Of a DNA stretch of 10,648 nucleotides, positions 5,805 through 10,648 are shown piece after piece (the stretch's first letter is position 1; every line of letters starts with the position of its first letter). Both the position numbers and the translations under genes were made by a program. The notes under the pieces were generated by a model that ran no database searches, was not told the DNA's origin, and was given only the letters and a program-made list of their open reading frames with translations. Origin of the DNA: an uncultured Selenomonadaceae bacterium (GTDB taxonomy: Bacteria > Bacillota > Negativicutes > Selenomonadales > Selenomonadaceae); assembly GCA_905236255.1 (NCBI GenBank), contig CAJOPK010000059.1, forward strand, positions 1-10,648, written 5' to 3'.

Positions 5805-6980
5805 ATGACCGATATATTGTTTGAAACTCCTTACGGGACGCGGGATTTTTTGCCGGATGAGGCTTCGGCAAAGCGCGAAATTGAAAATCAAATTTCAAAA
5901 CTTTTTTCATCTTACGGATATGAAGAAGTCGTCACGCCCACAACCGAATATTTGGAAACACTTACGATGTCCGGCGGCAGATCCATCGAATCGAATTTGT
6001 TTAAAATGTTTGATCGCAACAACCGGACTTTGGCACTTCATCACGAAATGACCACGCCGATTTTGCGCTTGGCGGCAAGTCGTCTTAAAAGTTATCCCAT
6101 GCCGTTGAAACTCTCTTACAATGCAAGCGTTTTCCGTTTCCGGCAAAATCAGCCGGGCAGACAGTGCGAATTTTATCAATCCGGCGTTGAACTTTTGGGG
6201 GCGTCCGGAGTTTTCGCCGATGCGGAAATTTTGGCACTTGCCGCGCAAAGTCTGCGGGCGACGGGACTCAAGGATTTTAAAATTTGTTTGGGGCACGTCA
6301 AATTTGCAAGCGGTCTTATGGAGCGGGGAAATATTTCTCCGGACGTTCACGCAAAAATAAAAAGTGCGCTTGAACGTCATGACGTTGTGGAACTTTCAAG
6401 GATTATTGATGTGACCGATTTGCCGGAACGCTGTGCAAAAATTTTAAAAAAACTTCCGGAACTTCAGGGCGGACCGGAAATGTTGACAAATTTAAAAAAT
6501 GAAATCGACAATCCGGAATCTCTTGCCGCCTTGAAAAATCTTGAAGAAATTTACAACCTTCTTGAAGTTTACGGCGTTGCCGAAAAAATTTCCTTTGATC
6601 TCGGATTGATTCGCGACTTTGAATATTATACCGGAGTTGTTTTTGAGGCTTATGCGCCGGGAGTCGGATATTCTCTTGCCGGCGGCGGACGTTATGACAA
6701 TGCCTTTTTCGGCGCGGAATGTCCGGCAACCGGATTTGCAATCGGAATTGAGCGCGTGCTTGCCGCCCTTAAAATTTCCGGTCTTGCGAAAGATTTTCGC
6801 CGGCACGATGTTTATATCGGATATTCCGGCGGGAAGGAACACGACGCGATCATTCTTGCCGCAAAACTCCGGGCTGAAGGGAAAATTGTTGAAACGGCAT
6901 TGACCGCCGGCTCAAAAATTGAATCCGAAAAATCTTGTCGGGAAAAATCTTTCGACGAATTTATATATTTGGAAGATTGA
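5805..6980 (+). CDS. hisZ: HisZ, ATP phosphoribosyltransferase regulatory subunit
   Basis: A histidyl-tRNA synthetase paralogue that cannot charge tRNA but forms a complex with short HisG, letting it catalyse and be feedback-regulated in the first step of histidine synthesis. The opening YGTRDFLPDEA (10-20) and a class II core are clear: the motif 2 region covers 110-132 (FRFRQNQPGRQCEFYQSG and on), GGGRYD is at 293-298 and motif 3 GFAIGIERVL at 310-319. The histidine-A type loop reads RDFEYYTG (270-277), where true HisRS has RGLDYYTG; the changed residues and the short C-terminus favour HisZ. ATG 5805 has AAAGGA about 11 bases upstream. Length 391 is usual for HisZ, against about 420 for HisRS. 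It is transcribed alone and ends at a terminator, so hisG must lie elsewhere. Confidence 0.9.
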   Translation: MTDILFETPYGTRDFLPDEASAKREIENQISKLFSSYGYEEVVTPTTEYLETLTMSGGRSIESNLFKMFDRNNRTLALHHEMTTPILRLAASRLKSYPMPLKLSYNASVFRFRQNQPGRQCEFYQSGVELLGASGVFADAEILALAAQSLRATGLKDFKICLGHVKFASGLMERGNISPDVHAKIKSALERHDVVELSRIIDVTDLPERCAKILKKLPELQGGPEMLTNLKNEIDNPESLAALKNLEEIYNLLEVYGVAEKISFDLGLIRDFEYYTGVVFEAYAPGVGYSLAGGGRYDNAFFGAECPATGFAIGIERVLAALKISGLAKDFRRHDVYIGYSGGKEHDAIILAAKLRAEGKIVETALTAGSKIESEKSCREKSFDEFIYLED

Positions 6981-6996
6981 GTGAAACTCGGCAAAC

Positions 6997-7052
6997 AAAA
7001 AATGACGGCAATTTTTCCGGGTAAAGTCCGGCAAAAACAACCGTCATTTTTT
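6997..7052. terminator. Two-way terminator between hisZ and the SGNH hydrolase gene
   Basis: Outer arms AAAAAATGACGG (6997-7008) and CCGTCATTTTTT (7041-7052) are perfectly complementary over 12 pairs. Inside, TTTTTCCGG and CCGG-C-AAAAA form a second stem with one bulged C around loop GTAAAGT. The A and T flanks let it end transcription from both converging genes. Confidence 0.9.
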
Positions 7053-7059
7053 AATTCCT

Positions 7060-8421
7060 TTAATCGCGAGGTTGAAGGGAATCCATGTAATTATTCAGCC
7101 AATCTGCAACCGCCCGACCGATAATCTGTTTTCCTTCGGCATCCGGATGAAGTCCGTCCGTCGTCAAAGTCGCCTTTAAATCACCGTTTGCGTCCCTAAA
7201 ATCATTTTCAATGTCGATATAAAATTCCTGTTCGCGTATCCATTCGCAAATATTTTCTTGATGAGTCTGCCAATCGTAAGGCGGTATTTCAATATATCCG
7301 ACCCGCTTAATCAAATTCGGATTGATCGGAGTGGGCGTGACAAAGACCGGTTTTATCCCGTTTTCTTTACACTTGTCGCGCAGATCTTTCAAATTTAAAA
7401 TCGAGTGCCAACTCAAAATTTCACCGCGATAATCGTTTACGCCCGCCATAATTATCAAAACTTCCGGTTTAAAAGGCAAAACGTCCCGCTCAAATCTGTT
7501 CAAAAGAGCGTCGGTGGTATCTCCGCTGCGTCCCAAATTTTTCACCGGCAAATTGCAATAACTTTCCCAATTGCACATTGTCATTGACGGAGGAACGGTA
7601 AGCAATCCGCCGCCGTGCGTTATGCTGTCGCCGAAAGCCGCAAATCTTATTCTGTGGGTGACGGCAAAAGAATTTCCCGGATTTTTTTCCGACCATTGAG
7701 TAAGAGGAACTTCGTCCTCACCGAGTGCGCGAACTCTCCAATAATATTCGCCTTCTTCAATGACCGGCTCCCAATCGTAAAATACAAAATCGTCGTCCTC
7801 CGCGCTGAAATGTAAAACATTTTGCCGGATAACTTCGCCGTCTTTCAAAAGTTCGATTTCGTAAGCCGTCGCGCCGTTCACCGGGATCCAAGAATATACC
7901 GGGTAAAGCGGCGAATAGTTCATGTTGTCAAATTCGCTTGTCGTGCGCGGTCTGACCGGATCGGCTTCCGCCGTGCGAATTTTCAGATTGTCTTTAATCG
8001 TTTCGTCGGAAAAATTCAGCGCGGTTATTTTGAAAACTTTATCGCCGGCGACACCGTCAAGCAAAATCTCCGCGCCGTTTGTATAGGCGATAAAAGATTG
8101 ATTGTCGTATTCAACCCTGTACTTGACCGCGCCCGGAACAGATTTCCAAGTAAGGCGCAGGGAATGAACGGGTTGACCGGCATTTTTCAAAATTTCTTTC
8201 ACGGAATTTTCGAGATGTTCTTCCGTCCTGTTTATCGTCCCGGCTTCGGCGCGCTCCTCAAAATTTTGAACAACCGGCGAATTCAAATTATCGAAACGAA
8301 AACTCATGTCGTCCGCTTTAAATCCGAGTCCCGATGCGGAAAGACAAATGGCAAAGGCGACCGGAACTGCCTGCATTATACGCATTTTTTTCTTTCTTGA
8401 ATGTGTGCGAGTACTCCTCAA
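7060..8421 (-). CDS. Secreted SGNH/GDSL-family hydrolase with beta-sandwich-like modules
   Basis: A predicted exported esterase or deacetylase. The TTG at 8421 is chosen because GGGGGTGA lies 6 bases upstream; the ATG at 8385 has only a weak site. The N-terminus has a basic region (SRKKKMR) and a hydrophobic stretch (about 17-34), a signal peptide or anchor. Residues about 85-150 and 170-255 look like fibronectin-III-like strands (LTWKSVPGAVKYRVEYD; YSWIPVNGATAYEIELL; YYWRVRAL). The catalytic SGNH domain follows: block I FGDSI with Ser266, block II Gly297 in NLGRSGD, block III GVND (327-330), block V DGLH with Asp422 and His425. All four named residues are present, so it should be active. Its substrate, perhaps acetylated glycans or lipids, cannot be told. 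It is 69 bases behind the ABC-F gene on the same strand and shares a terminator with hisZ. Length is 453. Confidence 0.85.
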   Translation of the reverse strand: MRSTRTHSRKKKMRIMQAVPVAFAICLSASGLGFKADDMSFRFDNLNSPVVQNFEERAEAGTINRTEEHLENSVKEILKNAGQPVHSLRLTWKSVPGAVKYRVEYDNQSFIAYTNGAEILLDGVAGDKVFKITALNFSDETIKDNLKIRTAEADPVRPRTTSEFDNMNYSPLYPVYSWIPVNGATAYEIELLKDGEVIRQNVLHFSAEDDDFVFYDWEPVIEEGEYYWRVRALGEDEVPLTQWSEKNPGNSFAVTHRIRFAAFGDSITHGGGLLTVPPSMTMCNWESYCNLPVKNLGRSGDTTDALLNRFERDVLPFKPEVLIIMAGVNDYRGEILSWHSILNLKDLRDKCKENGIKPVFVTPTPINPNLIKRVGYIEIPPYDWQTHQENICEWIREQEFYIDIENDFRDANGDLKATLTTDGLHPDAEGKQIIGRAVADWLNNYMDSLQPRD

Positions 8422-8490
8422 AATTTTTCACCCCCGTTTTTGACTGTCGATTGCCGGCGGCCGGAAAATTCTTTCCACCCCAAAACTTAA

Positions 8491-10146
8491 TCACTTGTCC
8501 GCCAACATTGAATAAAATTCATCAATTTCTTTAAGTTTGTCCTCATGCGCTCCGGCCAATTCGGTCAGGCGAGTCGGTGAAGTTTCGCCGTTTATTTCGG
8601 TTTCTATCATCTTCAATTCCATTTCCGCCATCTTGATTTGTGCCTCCAGCTTTTCCATATTGATTTCAGATTTTAACCCGGATTTGCTTTTTTGTGAAGG
8701 GGATTTATTGAAATTTTTTTGTTCCGGAGAAATTTTTTTTGCCGGCGAAACTTTTTCCGGGAGGTTTCTTTCAAATTCAATCGTCCGCGTCGTAACTTTT
8801 TCCAAAAGATAGCGGTCATGAGTTACGATTAAAATTGTCCCGTCAAAACTCAAAAGCGCGTTTTCCACAGCTTCCCGCGCCGGTAAGTCCAAGTGATTTG
8901 TCGGCTCGTCCAAAATCAGGAAATTTGCGCCGGTCAAAATGAGTTTCGCCAACGCGACGCGGGTTTTTTCTCCGCCGGACATTTCGCCGATTAAATTTTC
9001 GGCAAGTTCGCCTTTTATATCCAATTTTGCAAGTTCGGAGCGCGCCCGTTCAAAAGTCAGATCAAATTCGTTTGCAAGTTCTTCAATCGGTGTGGCGTCC
9101 CCGTTCAATTCTTCATGCCCCTGCGAAAGGTAACCGATTTTTACGCGGTTGCCGATTTTTATTTCGCCGGCATCGGCTTTCAAATCACCGACAATAATTT
9201 TGAGCAGGGTAGATTTTCCCGCACCGTTTCTGCCGATGAGTCCGATTTTTTCGCCCTTCAAAATTTCTGCCGAAAAATTTTTTATGACGTTTTTAAAATT
9301 GACATTCTCCAAAACCAAAACGCGATTGGCGGATTCGGTTGCTTCATTGAGTTTTAAATTTACGTTTTCGGAAGACGGAGGTTTTTCAAGGCGTTCGAGC
9401 CTGTCCAAAATTTTTTGACGACCGCGCGCCTGTTTTGCCTTGATTCCGGCTTTATTTCTGCGGATATATTCCTCAGTTCGGGCAATTTCTTCACGCTGTT
9501 TTTCGTAAGCCTTCAATTCATATTCCCTGCGTTCTTTTTTGAGCCGAAAATATTTTTCGTAATTGCCGGGATAAAGCGTTGCCTTCCCGCCTTCCATGTC
9601 CAAAATTTTGTCGACGCAATTTTGCAGAAAATGCCTGTCATGAGTAACGGCAATAACCGTGCCGCGATAATTTTTTACAAATTCTTCAAGAAAATCTATT
9701 GCGTAAATGTCAAGGTGATTCGTCGGTTCGTCCAAAATCAAAACTCGCGGTTCGTCAATCAAAGACTTTGCAAGGGAAATTTTTGCTTTTTCGCCGCCGC
9801 TGAAATTCTGCGGATTTTTTTGAAGTTCCGGTTCCGAAAATCCCAAGCCGAAGAGAATTTTTTTAGCCCGATATTCCTCCGTGTTCCCGTTCAAAACTTC
9901 CTCAATCAAAGTCGTTTTTGAAAAATTCGGGATCTGTTCGGCATAACCGATATCCTCTTTTTTCAAGCCGCCGATCGTCCCGGAGTCAAATTCTTCCGCA
10001 CCGATCAAAATTTTTATCAAGGTCGATTTTCCCGCGCCGTTTTTGCCGACGATGCCGATTTTTTCGCCGTCCTCAATCTTGAAAGAAACGTCCGAAAAAA
10101 TTAAATGTTCACCGAAAGACTTCGTCAATTTGTCGATTTGAATCAT
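8491..10146 (-). CDS. ABC-F family ATPase (ribosome-associated)
   Basis: Two ABC ATPase domains in one chain and no membrane segment, the mark of the ABC-F family, whose members bind the ribosomal E site and act in translation or, in some branches, antibiotic protection. Domain 1: Walker A GKNGAGKST (34-42), signature SGGEK (116-120), Walker B VLILDEP (135-141), then the basic helical linker at about 200-255 that reaches toward the P-site tRNA. Domain 2: GRNGAGKST (305-313), MSGGEKTR (389-396), FLILDEPTNHLD (409-420). A lysine-rich linker (464-493) and a C-terminal coiled coil (about 497-551) follow, as in Uup/YdiF-type proteins. ATG 10146 lies 9 bases after the bofA-like stop, with GGTGGA only 2 bases before it, so coupling to bofA is likely. 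Length 551. A resistance role is not indicated by the sequence. Confidence 0.93.
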   Translation of the reverse strand: MIQIDKLTKSFGEHLIFSDVSFKIEDGEKIGIVGKNGAGKSTLIKILIGAEEFDSGTIGGLKKEDIGYAEQIPNFSKTTLIEEVLNGNTEEYRAKKILFGLGFSEPELQKNPQNFSGGEKAKISLAKSLIDEPRVLILDEPTNHLDIYAIDFLEEFVKNYRGTVIAVTHDRHFLQNCVDKILDMEGGKATLYPGNYEKYFRLKKERREYELKAYEKQREEIARTEEYIRRNKAGIKAKQARGRQKILDRLERLEKPPSSENVNLKLNEATESANRVLVLENVNFKNVIKNFSAEILKGEKIGLIGRNGAGKSTLLKIIVGDLKADAGEIKIGNRVKIGYLSQGHEELNGDATPIEELANEFDLTFERARSELAKLDIKGELAENLIGEMSGGEKTRVALAKLILTGANFLILDEPTNHLDLPAREAVENALLSFDGTILIVTHDRYLLEKVTTRTIEFERNLPEKVSPAKKISPEQKNFNKSPSQKSKSGLKSEINMEKLEAQIKMAEMELKMIETEINGETSPTRLTELAGAHEDKLKEIDEFYSMLADK

Positions 10147-10155
10147 AATCCACCG

Positions 10156-10413
10156 TTACAAAACATGAAACCAAATTATAAGCGCAATAAGTCCGGGTAC
10201 GCCGAAAACTCCGACAATCAGACAGTGAATGAAAGTTATTTTCAACGTAAAAATTCCGAGCAGGTTAAAAAGCCAGAGAATAACCGCGCCGACTATGCTG
10301 TTTTTGATGAGCCAAAAGGGCAAAGACAAAATAAATTTCAAGACCAAAAGTATCACTATTCCGGCGACAAGACCGCCGCCGAGTTCCAAAATTCCCAATT
10401 CCGTTTTAAACAC
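10156..10413 (-). CDS. bofA: BofA-like membrane protein (pro-sigmaK processing inhibitor family)
   Basis: A small, very hydrophobic protein with about three membrane segments (roughly 13-33, 38-56 and 62-82). The ending, CLIVGVFGVPGLIALIIW, matches the conserved end of the BofA family, known in Bacillus for holding back SpoIVFB during sporulation. Length is 85, typical. The start is uncertain: GTG 10413 directly abuts AAGGA; the codon at the best distance (8 bases after AAGGAG) is ACG at 10404-10402; TTG 10398 is also possible and would lose five residues. It is first of a minus-strand group with the ABC-F gene 9 bases on. A sporulation role is inferred from family; relatives persist in lineages that do not visibly sporulate. 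Confidence 0.78.
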   Translation of the reverse strand: MFKTELGILELGGGLVAGIVILLVLKFILSLPFWLIKNSIVGAVILWLFNLLGIFTLKITFIHCLIVGVFGVPGLIALIIWFHVL

Positions 10414-10444
10414 TCCTTAAAAACTTTTTACAAACAACGCCGAA

Positions 10445-10472
10445 ATTATAACATTGTCCGGAAAATTCGCAA
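10445..10472 (-). promoter_or_regulatory. Probable promoter of the bofA-ABC-F-hydrolase group
   Basis: On the minus strand TTGCGA (10472-10467) and a perfect TATAAT (10450-10445) are 16 bases apart. The bofA ribosome site lies about 25 bases downstream. Confidence 0.68.
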
Positions 10473-10648
10473 GGAAAAACATTCCGCCGCCAAAAACTTC
10501 CGTAAGAATTTCACCCGCCCGAATGATAAGCAATTGAACCTCTTCCGGCTGAAGCCGGAAAATTCATGAAAAGTTTGACGGTCAAGCCGCCCTTATTCTC
10601 AAAGGGCTGTCCAAAAGCCCCTTACACAGTTCTTCAAAATAGAAGTTC
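10473..10648. other. Non-coding right edge with a hairpin and a possible IS end
   Basis: No gene is supported here. A tight hairpin, TTCCGGC (10543-10549) with GCCGGAA (10554-10560) and loop TGAA, has no T-run on either side, so it is not a clear terminator. At about 10602-10622 AAGGGCT and AGCCCCTT flank GTCCAAA; this resembles the GGGCTGTCCAAAA-type termini of some insertion sequences, as I recall them. The last 20 bases could be the 3' end of such an element, cut by the window edge. Confidence 0.3.

Noticed and set aside
5805..6980. Histidyl-tRNA synthetase (hisS)
   Set aside because: The key loop reads RDFEYYTG rather than RGLDYYTG, and the C-terminal anticodon domain is reduced; HisZ fits better.
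7822..8400. 192-residue plus-strand open frame
   Set aside because: Antisense to the SGNH hydrolase, whose catalytic blocks are all in order; composition is atypical for a protein.
9415..9921. 168-residue plus-strand open frame
   Set aside because: Antisense to the ABC-F gene, Phe/Asn-rich nonsense-like sequence without motifs.
1..10648. CRISPR array, toxin-antitoxin pair or phage-defence island
   Set aside because: No regularly spaced repeats, and no recognisable toxin, antitoxin or defence domains in any supported gene.

Overview
The window looks like a chromosomal housekeeping stretch from an anaerobic member of the Firmicutes. The marker genes are a BofA-like protein, the split histidine-pathway subunit HisZ, a siroheme decarboxylase pair (AhbA/AhbB), LarE and a PaaK-type ligase paired with an ACT protein. 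Shine-Dalgarno sites are strong and several genes start with TTG or GTG. I lean toward Negativicutes (Selenomonas/Phascolarctobacterium-like), but this is inference; no 16S rRNA gene is present.

Layout. (1) 1-535 is mobile-element debris: a frameshifted C-terminal fragment of a serine recombinase on the minus strand, then a short ISAs1-type transposase fragment on the plus strand. The recombinase stretch is clearly richer in G+C than the rest. (2) 570-972 holds the ssrA promoter and a complete one-piece tmRNA with a readable degradation tag. (3) 973-1324 is non-coding and contains two probable terminators and a long inverted repeat. (4) 1325-5683 is a plus-strand run of six genes ending at a strong terminator: paaK-like ligase, tandem-ACT protein, larE, engB, ahbA and ahbB. 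(5) hisZ has its own promoter and ends at a two-way terminator at 6997-7052. (6) A minus-strand group is read from about 10440 down to 7060: bofA-like membrane protein, ABC-F ATPase and a secreted SGNH hydrolase with beta-sandwich-like modules. (7) The right edge upstream of bofA is non-coding and may include the tip of an insertion sequence.

How the genes fit together. The ligase and ACT protein are a common pair for aryl-acid activation with amino-acid sensing. LarE supplies sulfur for the nickel-pincer cofactor. EngB matures the large ribosomal subunit. AhbA/AhbB start the siroheme-to-heme branch. The tmRNA and the ABC-F protein both act on ribosomes. Partner genes usually found with several of these (iorAB, larABC, ahbCD, hisG) are absent from the window. 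I found no CRISPR array, no complete mobile element and no clearly new multi-gene system. The most unusual points are an insertion in EngB, a hairpin plus mini-ORF in front of ahbA, the mobile debris beside ssrA, and the bofA start, where the best-placed codon is ACG.
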